Shown piece after piece: positions 27,975 to 36,433 of a DNA stretch of 64,000 nucleotides. The position numbers and the translations under genes were made by a program. Source of the stretch: Ectopseudomonas composti. GTDB taxonomy: Bacteria; Pseudomonadota; Gammaproteobacteria; Pseudomonadales; Pseudomonadaceae. The stretch spans positions 1 through 64,000 of the forward strand of contig NZ_FOWP01000009.1 of NCBI RefSeq assembly GCF_900115475.1, given 5' to 3'. How positions within the stretch are numbered: position 1 is the stretch's first letter; every line of letters begins with the position of its first letter. The notes beneath the pieces were generated by a model. The model did not search any database. It worked only from the letters and a program-made list of their open reading frames with translations, and was not told the origin of the DNA.

Positions 27975-30161
27975 TCAGAAACTCTTACCGAGATTCAGGT
28001 ACAGCGCCTTTTCCCGCTCGTCGTTGAAACCATAGCTGAGGTTGAGCGGGCCCAGCGGGGTATCCAGGCCGAGGAAGATGCTGGCGGCATTGATGTAGCC
28101 GCTGTCGAAGGCATTGTCGTTGTTCCAGGTGCGGCCGCGCTCCAGCGACAGACCCAGGTACAGCGGGAAGTTCAGTGGCAGCATTGAGTTCTGCGTCAGG
28201 CGCCGGTAGTAGATCATCCGCGCCAGCGCCATGTTCTGGCCGCTGAGCGAATCCTGGCGGAAACCCGACAACTCCTGAGCACCGCCGAGAATGAAGCCCG
28301 AGGTGACCACCTCCGCTTCATCCAGAGTGCGGCCATAGCGCCCGCCCAACAGCCAGGTGTTGGGGCCGTGGCTGTACGCCTTGTCCAGCTTCACTTGCCA
28401 CTGGCGATACGCCTCGTCGGAGCCCAGGCTGCGGTCGTACTTGCGCAACATCACGCCGATATCCTCGCCGGTGCGCGGGAAGTCGAGGTTGTCGAGGGTG
28501 TCGAAGGAGTACAGCAGCTCGTAGTAGCCCTCGGTGAAGCTGAAGCTGGGCAGGTCGCGTTCGCCGACGCGTACATTCGCTTCGCCCCAGGCCTGGCCGA
28601 CGCCGAAGCGGATCTCGCCGTTGTTGGCGATCTGCCGGCCGAGATTGAGGCCATAACCGTAGCGCTCCAGGCGATATTCGGCGATGGGGTCGTTGTCCAG
28701 AATCGCTTCGACGTTCTGCGCCTCGCCGAACAGGTAGGGCGCGACGAAATAACGCGAACCGGCGTCCAGTGGTTGATAGAACTCGCTGTAGAGCTCCTGA
28801 CGGTCACCCAGTTGCAGGCGCGTCAGCCATTCGGCGCCGAGTTCGTTGATGCCGTTGATGCGATAACTGGCGCCGATGTTGAAAGCGCTATCGCCGCGCA
28901 TGTCGTCGGACAGGTTGAGCCCCAGGCGCAGGTAGTCGGTGCCGGTGCGCTTGCCACGCGCATCGATCACCAGTGCGCTGCCGCGTTCATCCAGTGGCTC
29001 CACTCGGTATTGCACGCGCTCGAAGTAATCCAGGCCGTACAGCGTGCCCATGTCCTTCTGCAGGCGATCCATGTCCAGCGGTTCGCCCAGCGTCTGGCGG
29101 ATGTGACGGCGAATGACCTCATCGCCGACTTTTGAGTCATTCTCCACGTGAATCTCGCGGATCACCGGGGTGCGCTGCTCGCGGGTGCGGGCCATGGCCA
29201 GAGCCGGGTTGCCGGCGCCGGTGGTGCGCAGGCGTGCCAGGCGCTCGGTCTGAATCTGCGTGGCGCGGTAGCCGGCCTCCATCATCTGTTCGCCACGGCT
29301 GAAGTCGGCCACGCCGAAGCCAGCCAGCGGCGGCTGGATCAGCACGTCGTCGGCGCTCAGCGTCGCCAATTGCGCTTCAGAGTTCTTGCGCATCATCAGG
29401 TTGATCGACTGGTTCATCACGTCGACCACGGTGAGCAGATCCTTGGCCGGTTTCAGCGGCATGCCGAGGTCGACGACGATGACATGGTCGACCCCCATCT
29501 GCCGTGCCACGTCGATTGGCACGTTGTTGACCATGCCGCCATCGACCAGCAGGCGACCGTCCACTTCTACCGGTGCGAATACTGCAGGGATGGACATGCT
29601 GGCGCGCATCACCTGCGGCAGGTGCCCGCTGCCCATGATCACCTGCTCGCCGCTGACCACGTCGGTGGCCACGGCGCGATAGGGGATCGGCAGATGATCG
29701 AAGTCGCGGGTGGCGCTGCGGTGTACCAGCAGACTTTCCAGCAGCAGCGCGAGGTTCTGTCCCTGGATCACACCCAGTGGCAGGCCCAGACTGCCGTCGT
29801 CGCGAAAGCTGAGTTTTTGCTTGATCAGGAAGTCGCGGTCATCCTGCTTGCGGCGAAAGGGGATGTCCTCGCGTGGCGGTGAGTCGGACAGCGCCTGTTG
29901 CCAGTCCAGTTCCAGCGCCAGGCGCTCAAGCTCGGCTACCGAGTAGCCGGCAGCGTAAAGCCCACCAACGATGGCGCCCATGCTGGTGCCAGCGATGGCA
30001 TCGATACGGATGCCTTGTTCCTCCAGCACCTTGAGCACGCCAATGTGCGCCAGGCCGCGGGCGGCACCGCCAGACAACACCAGCCCGACACGTTCGGCAG
30101 CGAAGGCAGGCTGGCTGGAGAGGGCGAGCAGACAGATCAGCGAAAAGAGCAGGCGGCGCAT
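27975..30161 (-). CDS. plpD: Patatin-like phospholipase, type Vd autotransporter (PlpD)
   Basis: A 728-residue lipase/phospholipase A1-type protein that secretes itself across the outer membrane. The ATG at 30161 gives a signal peptide (RRLLFSLICLLALSSQPAFA) and the same length as P. aeruginosa PlpD. The patatin domain shows the oxyanion loop SGGAARGLAHIG, nucleophile Ser60 in GTSMG and Asp207 in VDGGMVNN, the same numbers reported for PlpD. A POTRA domain (about 310-390) and a 16-strand Omp85-type barrel follow, ending in a terminal phenylalanine. The upstream ATG at 30188 lacks a ribosome site. Confidence 0.93.
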   Translation of the reverse strand: MRRLLFSLICLLALSSQPAFAAERVGLVLSGGAARGLAHIGVLKVLEEQGIRIDAIAGTSMGAIVGGLYAAGYSVAELERLALELDWQQALSDSPPREDIPFRRKQDDRDFLIKQKLSFRDDGSLGLPLGVIQGQNLALLLESLLVHRSATRDFDHLPIPYRAVATDVVSGEQVIMGSGHLPQVMRASMSIPAVFAPVEVDGRLLVDGGMVNNVPIDVARQMGVDHVIVVDLGMPLKPAKDLLTVVDVMNQSINLMMRKNSEAQLATLSADDVLIQPPLAGFGVADFSRGEQMMEAGYRATQIQTERLARLRTTGAGNPALAMARTREQRTPVIREIHVENDSKVGDEVIRRHIRQTLGEPLDMDRLQKDMGTLYGLDYFERVQYRVEPLDERGSALVIDARGKRTGTDYLRLGLNLSDDMRGDSAFNIGASYRINGINELGAEWLTRLQLGDRQELYSEFYQPLDAGSRYFVAPYLFGEAQNVEAILDNDPIAEYRLERYGYGLNLGRQIANNGEIRFGVGQAWGEANVRVGERDLPSFSFTEGYYELLYSFDTLDNLDFPRTGEDIGVMLRKYDRSLGSDEAYRQWQVKLDKAYSHGPNTWLLGGRYGRTLDEAEVVTSGFILGGAQELSGFRQDSLSGQNMALARMIYYRRLTQNSMLPLNFPLYLGLSLERGRTWNNDNAFDSGYINAASIFLGLDTPLGPLNLSYGFNDEREKALYLNLGKSF

Positions 30162-30232
30162 GGTGGTTTCCGGCAGAAGCAGGGACAAAGGCCGCTATTA
30201 TAGGCATCAAGCCCCACCGTAGAGCCGCTGCC

Positions 30233-30514
30233 ATGTCCGATCACAAGCCAGAAATCGTCATCACCTATTGCACGCAGTGCCAATGGCTGCTGCGCGCCGC
30301 CTGGCTGGCCCAGGAACTGCTCAGCACTTTTGCCGATGAGCTGGGACGGGTCAGCCTGGAGCCGGGCACGGGCGGTGTTTTTCGCATCCTCTGCAACGAC
30401 CAGCAGATCTGGGAGCGCAAGGCCGACGGCGGTTTCCCGGAGGCCAAGGTGCTCAAGCAGCGGGTGCGCGATCTGATCGATCCAGGTCGCGACCTTGGGC
30501 ATAACGACCGCTAG
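30233..30514 (+). CDS. SelT/SelW/SelH-family (Rdx) thioredoxin-like protein
   Basis: A 93-residue protein with the Rdx-family fold. The redox motif is CTQC (YCTQCQWLLRAAWLAQEL), and the second landmark is EPGTGGVFRI...WERKADGGFPEAKVLKQRVRD, seen here in parts. Eukaryotic relatives carry selenocysteine in place of the second cysteine; here both are cysteine. The substrate is unknown. The stop codon TAG overlaps the left end of the repeat at 30513, so the last residues could have been altered by that insertion, although the length looks normal. Confidence 0.88.
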   Translation: MSDHKPEIVITYCTQCQWLLRAAWLAQELLSTFADELGRVSLEPGTGGVFRILCNDQQIWERKADGGFPEAKVLKQRVRDLIDPGRDLGHNDR

Positions 30515-30698
30515 AGCCTATTTATGATCTGCTGCGCGTCGGCGTTACTGCGTTAAAAACAATCTGGAGCGCCAGCCCGGTCGAAATGCTCATGTACAAA
30601 AGTACAGTCGCTCGCGACTCCGACCGTGCCTCGCTTATTTTTGTGGGGCCGCCATCGGTGTTGTACCGCTCTAGCTCGCGAGATCCTAAACAGGCTCT
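30513..30698. mobile_element. MITE-like repeat with 17-bp terminal inverted repeats
   Basis: A 186-bp non-coding unit. The left end AGAGCCTATTTATGATC (30513-30529) matches the reverse complement of the right end GATCCTAAACAGGCTCT (30682-30698) at 15 of 17 positions. It contains an internal palindrome TGTAC-AAAA-GTACA and no open frame. It fills almost the whole gap between the SelW-like gene and the EamA gene. A partial relative is seen at 4078. No transposase with matching ends is in the window. Confidence 0.65.
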
Positions 30699-30715
30699 TG
30701 GGCGACGTCTTAGGG

Positions 30716-31567
30716 TCAACGCGCCATCCGTGCGGAAACGAAGATGGCGCTGACGATCAGCACGCCCCCTGCGAGCATGCGCAGCGTCGGCTGCTCGCTG
30801 AACAGCCACCAGGCGAACAGAATCCCGTAGACCGGCTCCAGGGCGAAGATCACCGCCGTGGTGCGCGCCTTGAGCACGCGCAGGCTGGCGACGAACAGGC
30901 TGTGCGCCAGGCCCGTGCAGAAGATCCCGAGCATCGCCAGCCACAGCCAGTCCACCGGGCGCACGCTGGGCAGCAGTGGCCAGGCCAGCGGCAGGAAGCA
31001 GATCAGCACCGTGATGTTTTGGTACAGCGCAGCCTTTACCGGGTCGAGGCCGCGGGTGCTGGCGCGATTGAGCAGCGACAGCAGGGCGAACAGAAAGCCC
31101 GACAGCACGGCCCACAGCAGCCCGACGGTGGCGCCACTGTCGAGGCTGAATTCGGGCGTGACCAGAACCAGCCCCACGCACACCACACCGACCATGGCGA
31201 ACTCGCTGGGCCGGGTGCGCTCACGAAACAGCAGGCCCTCGAGCAGGACGGTGAAAGCCGGGAAACTGGCGAAACCCAACGTGGCGATAGCTACACCGGA
31301 TATTTTTACCGCCTCGAAGAAGGTGACCCAGTGCGTGCCCAGCAGCAGGCCGCCGAGTGCCAGCAGCGCCATCTGCCGCAGGCTGGGACGCACAGCGTTG
31401 CGGCTGCGCCAGAGTGCGGCAGCCAGGCTCAAGGCGAGCACGGCGAAGAGCGCGCGGCCGCCTGCAATCATGTTCGGTGTGGTCGCCGCCAGTTTGCCGA
31501 AAATGCCTGACAGGCCGAACAGCAGGGCACCCAGGTGAATCGCCAGCAGGGCGTTACGTTCCGTCAT
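30716..31567 (-). CDS. EamA-family (DMT) transporter
   Basis: A 283-residue inner-membrane protein with about ten helices arranged as two EamA repeats. The first half contains HLGALLFGLSGIFGKLAA and the second starts near ATVGLLWAVLSGFLFALL, both typical of drug/metabolite transporter exporters. Substrate cannot be predicted. The start overlaps the csaA stop by four bases (ATGA), so the two are translationally coupled. Confidence 0.88.
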   Translation of the reverse strand: MTERNALLAIHLGALLFGLSGIFGKLAATTPNMIAGGRALFAVLALSLAAALWRSRNAVRPSLRQMALLALGGLLLGTHWVTFFEAVKISGVAIATLGFASFPAFTVLLEGLLFRERTRPSEFAMVGVVCVGLVLVTPEFSLDSGATVGLLWAVLSGFLFALLSLLNRASTRGLDPVKAALYQNITVLICFLPLAWPLLPSVRPVDWLWLAMLGIFCTGLAHSLFVASLRVLKARTTAVIFALEPVYGILFAWWLFSEQPTLRMLAGGVLIVSAIFVSARMAR

Positions 31568-31899
31568 GCCAGGCGCGCACCGTTGGGCAGCGGCTTGTCG
31601 AAGCCGGCCAGGACGACGCGATTCTCACTGTCATAAACACCGGTCACCAGTACTTCCGAGCGCACCCCGGCGATGCGCTTGGGCGCGAAGTTGCAGACGC
31701 ACAGCACCTGACGACCAATCAGTTCGTCACAGCCGTAGTGCGCGGTGATCTGAGCACTGGAGGTCTTGACGCCCAGTTCGCCGAGATCGACCTCCAGCAC
31801 GTAGGCCGGCTTCAGCGCTTTTTCATTGCGGCGGGCGCTGCGAATGGTGGCGACGCGTAGCTCCACCTTCTCGAAATCCTGCCATTCGATGGTTTGCAT
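31564..31899 (-). CDS. csaA: tRNA-binding OB-fold protein CsaA
   Basis: A 111-residue protein consisting of one tRNA-binding OB-fold like that at the C-terminus of bacterial MetRS. Landmarks are FEKVELRVATI at the start, SSAQITAHYG in the middle, and VCNFAPKRIAGVRSEVLVTG. CsaA dimers bind tRNA and were described as export-linked chaperones in Bacillus; the role in Pseudomonas is not established. GGAG lies close before the ATG. The EamA gene overlaps its stop. Confidence 0.88.
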   Translation of the reverse strand: MQTIEWQDFEKVELRVATIRSARRNEKALKPAYVLEVDLGELGVKTSSAQITAHYGCDELIGRQVLCVCNFAPKRIAGVRSEVLVTGVYDSENRVVLAGFDKPLPNGARLA

Positions 31900-32053
31900 G
31901 GGGGTACTCCTTCGATGATGCCGCGCAGTCTAGGTGCCGTAGGCGGCCATTGTCTGTCGCGGGAATCAGACGTTTTGTCGCCAGGCTATCGAGGGCACGT
32001 GCGGCATCGCTAACGGCCGGTGCGCGCGGCGCACCCTACTGCTCGTGTGCTGG

Positions 32054-32800
32054 CTAGCGCGTACGGCGCAATTGCCGTGGGGTCATGCCCAGGTGGCGGG
32101 AGAGGGCGGCGGTGAAGGCGCTTTGTGAGCTGTAGCCGACCCGGGCGGCGATTTCGCCAACGGCCAGGTCGCTGCCGCGCAACAGCTGCTCGGCCAGTTG
32201 CAGGCGCCGCTGGCGGATGTGCTCCATGGGGGTACGGCCGGTTTCAGCCTGGAAGCGGGCATGCAGACGCGCCACGGAAAGGCCGGCCAGGCGTGCCAGG
32301 TCCGCCACCTGCAGCGGGTGAGCGGCATGCTGATCGATGTAGTGATCGAGAGCGGCCAGGGGCAAACCAGCCGGTTCGCGTTGCTGGCGGCTGCAGGCCA
32401 GGCTGCCCAGCAGCAGGGCGGCGCCCTGGCCGGCTATGATCGGGTCGTTGATCGGGCTGCTGGCCAGCCAGTTGAGCAACTGGCCCTGGGAGGGATCGAG
32501 CTGCAGTGCGTTGGGTCTGTCCAGCAGGCGCTGGATGTCGCTCGCGTGATGGCCAAGCTGGCGTTCGAGCCAGTCGTTGGCCGGCAGGTCCAGCACCAGG
32601 CACTGGCTGCCGCGTGGGCTGCCGCAGGTGTGGCGTGCTTCGGCCGGCACTACGGCCAGGTGATGACGCAACACCCGGCTGCCTTGGCCATCCACGTCGA
32701 ATTGCAGCTCGCCAGCCAGGCCGAAGACCAGTTGCGCATGCTCATGGCTATGGCTGAGCACTTCGTGGCTGTAATGACGCAGGGACAGAATCGGGTGCAT
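32054..32800 (-). CDS. AraC-family regulator with N-terminal cupin
   Basis: A 248-residue regulator from the ATG at 32800, preceded by GAGGAA. The N-terminal half is a cupin-type sensing domain with histidines in HSHEHAQLVFGLAGEL. The C-terminal half has two helix-turn-helix motifs (LQVADLARLAGLSVARLHARF and VGEIAARVGYSSQSAFTAAL), ending in the AraC signature GMTPRQLRR. An in-frame start at 32905 would run through the intergenic region and is not preferred. It is divergent from plcP, and the Pho-box array lies between them. Its ligand and targets are unknown; regulation of the neighbouring EamA-csaA pair is only a guess. Confidence 0.85.
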   Translation of the reverse strand: MHPILSLRHYSHEVLSHSHEHAQLVFGLAGELQFDVDGQGSRVLRHHLAVVPAEARHTCGSPRGSQCLVLDLPANDWLERQLGHHASDIQRLLDRPNALQLDPSQGQLLNWLASSPINDPIIAGQGAALLLGSLACSRQQREPAGLPLAALDHYIDQHAAHPLQVADLARLAGLSVARLHARFQAETGRTPMEHIRQRRLQLAEQLLRGSDLAVGEIAARVGYSSQSAFTAALSRHLGMTPRQLRRTR

Positions 32801-32852
32801 GGCGGGTTCCTCGGCAACCGCCGCAGTGTAACGCCTGGGCCGAAGCACTGCT

Positions 32853-32892
32853 GCGTCATGAAACGGTCTTTTTCCTGTCACAAGCCTTTCAC
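32853..32892 (+). promoter_or_regulatory. Array of four PhoB half-sites (tandem Pho boxes) before plcP
   Basis: GCGTCAT, CGGTCTT, CTGTCAC and CTTTCAC start at 32853, 32864, 32875 and 32886, each exactly 11 bp apart with four-base spacers. The PhoB consensus is CTGTCAT-N4-CTGTCAT. The best pair is 32875-32892, with 6 of 7 and 5 of 7 matches. The array ends 42 bp before the plcP ATG. PhoB activation under phosphate starvation is the straightforward reading. Confidence 0.75.
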
Positions 32893-32934
32893 CGCAACGC
32901 CTCAAGCTCGACTAAACCCAGCCGGAGGCCGCCC

Positions 32935-33747
32935 ATGACCAGCGCCCAGCTCGCCAAGCCCAGCCGCAAACAACGTGTCCGCACCCTGTGGATCTCTGAT
33001 GTGCACCTCGGTACGCGCGATTGCCAGGCTGAGCACCTGGCGGCCTTCCTCAAGCGTTATCACGCAGACCGCATCTACCTGGTGGGCGACATCATCGACG
33101 GCTGGAAACTGCGTGGCGGCATCTACTGGCCGCAGGCGCACACCAACGTGATCCGTCGCCTGCTGACCATGAGCAAGCGCGGCACCGAGGTGATCTACGT
33201 CACCGGCAACCACGACGAATTCCTGCGCCGCTACTCGAGCTTGCTACTTGGCAATATTCAGTTGGTGGACGAGGCGGTGCACGTCACGGTCGATGGCCGC
33301 CAACTGCTGGTGATCCACGGCGACCAGTTCGACGTGATCACCCGTTATCACCGCTGGCTGGCTTTTCTCGGCGACTCGGCCTACGAGTTCACCCTGACCC
33401 TCAATCGCTGGCTCAACCACTGGCGCAGCCGCTGGGGCTATGGCTACTGGTCGCTGTCGGCCTACCTCAAGCACAAGGTCAAGACGGCGGTGAACTTCAT
33501 CAGCGACTTCGAGGAGGCCATCGCTCATGAGTGCGTCAAGCGCGGCCTGCAGGGCGTGGTCTGTGGCCATATCCACCATGCCGAGATCCGCCAGGTGAGC
33601 GGCGTGGAGTACATGAACTGCGGCGATTGGGTGGAGTCCTGCACGGCGCTGATCGAGCACTGGGACGGGCAGATCGAGCTCTATCGCCTGGCCGAGGCGC
33701 AGCAGACCAGCGAGGAGCAGACTGTCGTCCTCGAGACCGGCGCATGA
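32935..33747 (+). CDS. plcP: PlcP-type metallophosphoesterase (phospholipase C of lipid remodelling)
   Basis: A 270-residue calcineurin-like phosphoesterase with all metal motifs: ISDVHLG, GDIIDGW, TGNHDEF, VIHGDQFD and CGHIHHAEI. It resembles LpxH-type UDP-diacylglucosamine pyrophosphatases in sequence. However, its ATGA overlap with a GT4 glycosyltransferase, and a cyaB neighbour as recalled for the P. aeruginosa order, point to PlcP, which removes phosphate headgroups from phospholipids so that Agt can glycosylate diacylglycerol during phosphate starvation. The upstream Pho boxes agree. GGAGG precedes the ATG. The LpxH-like alternative is less likely because of the partner gene. Confidence 0.8.
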   Translation: MTSAQLAKPSRKQRVRTLWISDVHLGTRDCQAEHLAAFLKRYHADRIYLVGDIIDGWKLRGGIYWPQAHTNVIRRLLTMSKRGTEVIYVTGNHDEFLRRYSSLLLGNIQLVDEAVHVTVDGRQLLVIHGDQFDVITRYHRWLAFLGDSAYEFTLTLNRWLNHWRSRWGYGYWSLSAYLKHKVKTAVNFISDFEEAIAHECVKRGLQGVVCGHIHHAEIRQVSGVEYMNCGDWVESCTALIEHWDGQIELYRLAEAQQTSEEQTVVLETGA

Positions 33748-34784
33748 GGATACTGATCGTCTCCGACGCCTGGGCGCCTCAGGTCAATGGCGTGGTTACC
33801 AGTCTGGCAGCGCTGATCGGTGAGCTGCGTGGGCTGGGGCATCAGGTCAAGCTGTTGTCGCCCGCCGATTTTCGCGCCGTGCCATGTCCGACTTATCCGG
33901 AGATTCCGCTGGTGTGGGATCTATGGCGCGTTGGTGCGGCGATTCGCGATTTTCGTCCTGACTGCGTGCACCTCGCGACCGAGGGGCCGCTGGGCTGGGC
34001 AGCGCGGCGCTGGCTGGTCAAGCGTGGGCTGGCGTTCTCCAGCGCTATCCATACGCGTTTTCCTGAATACGTCAGCACGCGTTGGCCGTGGATTGCACCG
34101 CGCTTCGGCTATGCCTTTCTGCGAGCCTTCCACCGTCCCAGCCAGGCGGTGCTGGTCACCACCGAACGTCTGCGCGAGGAGTTCGCCAGTTGGGCACTGC
34201 AGCGCTTGCAGCTGTGGCGTAAGGGTGTCGACACCCAACTGTTTCGACCAGACGCAGCGCGCCTTCGGCCCGTGCGGCCAGTGTTTCTCTATGTTGGGCG
34301 GATCGCCCCGGAAAAGAATCTACAGGCCTTTCTCGATCTGGATCTGCCGGGCGAGAAACGTGTGGTCGGTGACGGTCCGCAGTGTGAGGCGCTGCAATTG
34401 CAGTATCCGCAGGTGCGCTTTCTCGGTTATCGCCATGGCCAGGCGCTGGCCGAGGCCTACCAACAGGCATCGGTGCTGGTCTTCCCCTCGCGTACTGATA
34501 CCTATGGCCTGGTGATGCTGGAGGCGCTGGCCTGCGGTACCCCCGTGGCCGCGTTTCCGGTGGCCGGGCCTCTGGATGTGCTGCAGCAAGGGCTCAGTGG
34601 CGTGATGGACGAGGATCTGCACGTCGCTTGCCTGGCTGCGCTGGAGCTGGATCGGGAGCGTTGCGCGGCGCTGGCGGCAGCGCAGTCCTGGCGCGCCTCG
34701 GCGCTGGAGTTTCTGGCATTGCAGACGCTGATCGATGGTGAACCGGTGGTAGTGACTGAGGCGTTGCTGGATACCGCGCTGTAG
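33744..34784 (+). CDS. GT4 glycosyltransferase, Agt-type glycolipid synthase
   Basis: A 346-residue GT-B enzyme. The start at 33744 overlaps the plcP stop (ATGA), and the product begins RILIVSDAWAPQVNGVV, the typical acceptor-domain glycine-rich start. The C-terminal nucleotide-sugar domain shows YVGRIAPEKNLQAF, VVGDGPQ and SRTDTYGLVMLEALACGTPVAA with the E-x7-E-like motif. It should transfer a sugar to diacylglycerol made by PlcP, giving phosphorus-free lipids; the exact sugar cannot be read from sequence. A longer upstream frame reaching 33531 is an artefact of overlap with plcP. Confidence 0.8.
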   Translation: MRILIVSDAWAPQVNGVVTSLAALIGELRGLGHQVKLLSPADFRAVPCPTYPEIPLVWDLWRVGAAIRDFRPDCVHLATEGPLGWAARRWLVKRGLAFSSAIHTRFPEYVSTRWPWIAPRFGYAFLRAFHRPSQAVLVTTERLREEFASWALQRLQLWRKGVDTQLFRPDAARLRPVRPVFLYVGRIAPEKNLQAFLDLDLPGEKRVVGDGPQCEALQLQYPQVRFLGYRHGQALAEAYQQASVLVFPSRTDTYGLVMLEALACGTPVAAFPVAGPLDVLQQGLSGVMDEDLHVACLAALELDRERCAALAAAQSWRASALEFLALQTLIDGEPVVVTEALLDTAL

Positions 34785-34793
34785 GCGATTCTT

Positions 34794-34865
34794 TCGCGGC
34801 TGAAGCCGCTCCTACAAGGGTTTAGGCCGGTGCTTGCATCAACGTAGGAGCGGCTTCAGTCGCGC
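34794..34865. repeat. REP pair (CGCGGCTGAAGCCGCTCCTAC family)
   Basis: The unit at 34794-34815 faces its inverted copy at 34844-34865 (GTAGGAGCGGCTTCAGTCGC), separated by 28 bp. It fills the gap after the glycosyltransferase gene and before the convergent cyaB end, and may also act as a transcript 3' structure. This is a common Pseudomonas REP type. Confidence 0.85.
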
Positions 34866-34886
34866 AGCGCCCCCAGGTAGTTCACT

Positions 34887-36275
34887 TCAGAGAATGACCT
34901 TGTCACGCAGCTTCTCGGCCGCCTGGTTGAGCGCCTGGATCACCCGCTCCTTGTCGAAGTTCTGAATGCCATTGGTATCTAGGTACATGGAGAAGCCCGG
35001 CAGCTCGTGCTCGACGTAGCTGGAGGTCGCGCCGAGGTCGCGACGGAAGTCCACCACCTGGTAGATCTGCACCGGGCGGGTGAAGCCCTTGACGGTGATC
35101 TGGCCCTTATCGCGGCACATGATCACGTCCTTGACCAGCGAATAGGTCTCGTGGGAGATCAGGATCTCGCCGGATTCTGCAGCGCTTTCCAGGCGACTGG
35201 CGAGGTTCACGTCGCGACCGATGATGGTGTAGTCCATGCGCGTATCGGCGCCGAAGTTACCCACCGTGCAATAGCCGGTATTCAGGCCCATGCGGATTTC
35301 CAGTGGTTTGGTGATGCCCTGGGCGCGCCACTGCTGGCGTAGCACCTTCATGTGCTTGCGCATGGCGATGGCCATGGACACCGCTGCTACGGCATCTTTC
35401 TTGGCGCCGTTGCTGCTGGGGTCGCCGAAGAACACCATCACGCAGTCACCGATGAACTTGTCGATGGTGCCGCCGTATTTCAGGCTGATCTTCGACATTT
35501 CGTTGAGGTAGGTGTTGAGCAGGTCGGTCAGCGCTTCGGCTTCCAACTCTTCCGACAGCTCGGTGAAGCCCTTGATGTCGGAGAAGAACACCGTGAGCTT
35601 CTTGCGCTGGGTTTCCAGGCGCACGCTCTTCTTGCCTGTGAAGATCGACTCCCAGACCTGCGGTGACAGGTACTTCGCCAGGTTGCGCGCCAGGCGTGCG
35701 GCTTTTTCCTGCTCGCGCTTGATCTCGCTGCGCACCTGGGCCAGGCGCAGGCCCTGCTGGTTGACGAAATAGGCGGTGATGCAGATGTACAGGGTGGCGA
35801 AGAGGATGCTGACCAGTGCCACCGGGGTTGGGGTGTCAGGCTTGGGGTGAACCTCGATCAGCGCAGCGCACAGTGCCATGCCGCTGGCAGCCACCAGCAG
35901 TGCCAGGCCCAGGTAGCGCATGCCGCCGATGACCAGGGCGCTGAAGCAGAGGATCAACAGGAACATCAGGCTGGGCACGGCAGAGAAACCGAGCAACACG
36001 CAGGCTGCACCAACATGCAACGCATCGAAGAACAGCAGGGCGAGATCGGTCTGTGCGGGGTAGTCGCGCTTGAAGCGGCGGCTCAGGTTGTGTGCCAGAT
36101 GGGGATAGAGCAGGGCGTAGGGCACCATCCACAGGATGTCGTAGCCGAAGTGGCCCACGTAGGTGCCGGCAGCGATGCTGGCAGCCGTGGCGATATAGGC
36201 CAGCACGCGCGAATAGTATTCGCGCAACGGTGGCGTCGGCAGCCCGTTGGCACGGCTGGTGGTTGCTGGCTTCAT
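34887..36275 (-). CDS. cyaB: Class III adenylate cyclase with MASE2 domain (CyaB)
   Basis: A 462-residue membrane adenylate cyclase. The ATG at 36275 gives MKPATTSRANGLPTPPLREYY, matching the length of P. aeruginosa CyaB; the longer upstream frame is not preferred. A MASE2 sensor of about six helices (30-190) precedes the cyclase domain. Visible catalytic landmarks are TVFFSDIKGFTELSE (first metal aspartate), GDCVMVFFGDP (second) and RMDYTIIGRDVNLASRLE (transition-state Asn/Arg). In P. aeruginosa CyaB is the main cAMP source for Vfr. It converges on the agt gene. Confidence 0.9.
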   Translation of the reverse strand: MKPATTSRANGLPTPPLREYYSRVLAYIATAASIAAGTYVGHFGYDILWMVPYALLYPHLAHNLSRRFKRDYPAQTDLALLFFDALHVGAACVLLGFSAVPSLMFLLILCFSALVIGGMRYLGLALLVAASGMALCAALIEVHPKPDTPTPVALVSILFATLYICITAYFVNQQGLRLAQVRSEIKREQEKAARLARNLAKYLSPQVWESIFTGKKSVRLETQRKKLTVFFSDIKGFTELSEELEAEALTDLLNTYLNEMSKISLKYGGTIDKFIGDCVMVFFGDPSSNGAKKDAVAAVSMAIAMRKHMKVLRQQWRAQGITKPLEIRMGLNTGYCTVGNFGADTRMDYTIIGRDVNLASRLESAAESGEILISHETYSLVKDVIMCRDKGQITVKGFTRPVQIYQVVDFRRDLGATSSYVEHELPGFSMYLDTNGIQNFDKERVIQALNQAAEKLRDKVIL

Positions 36276-36433
36276 CTGCTGGAACTGTCCCTGCTGGATT
36301 TCTGGCGTCTCTGCTGGACGCCTGGCTGGTCTGCAAGACCTGAGCCAGAGGCTCGCTGGGCGGGGATCATAACCAAGGGGGTGGCGGCCAGCCAAGCACG
36401 GCCGCCGAACGGTGGCGCAACAGTGGCCAGCGG

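Noticed and set aside
33531..33743. N-terminal extension of the glycosyltransferase frame
   Set aside because: Arg/Gly-rich out-of-frame reading of plcP; the real start is the ATGA overlap at 33744.
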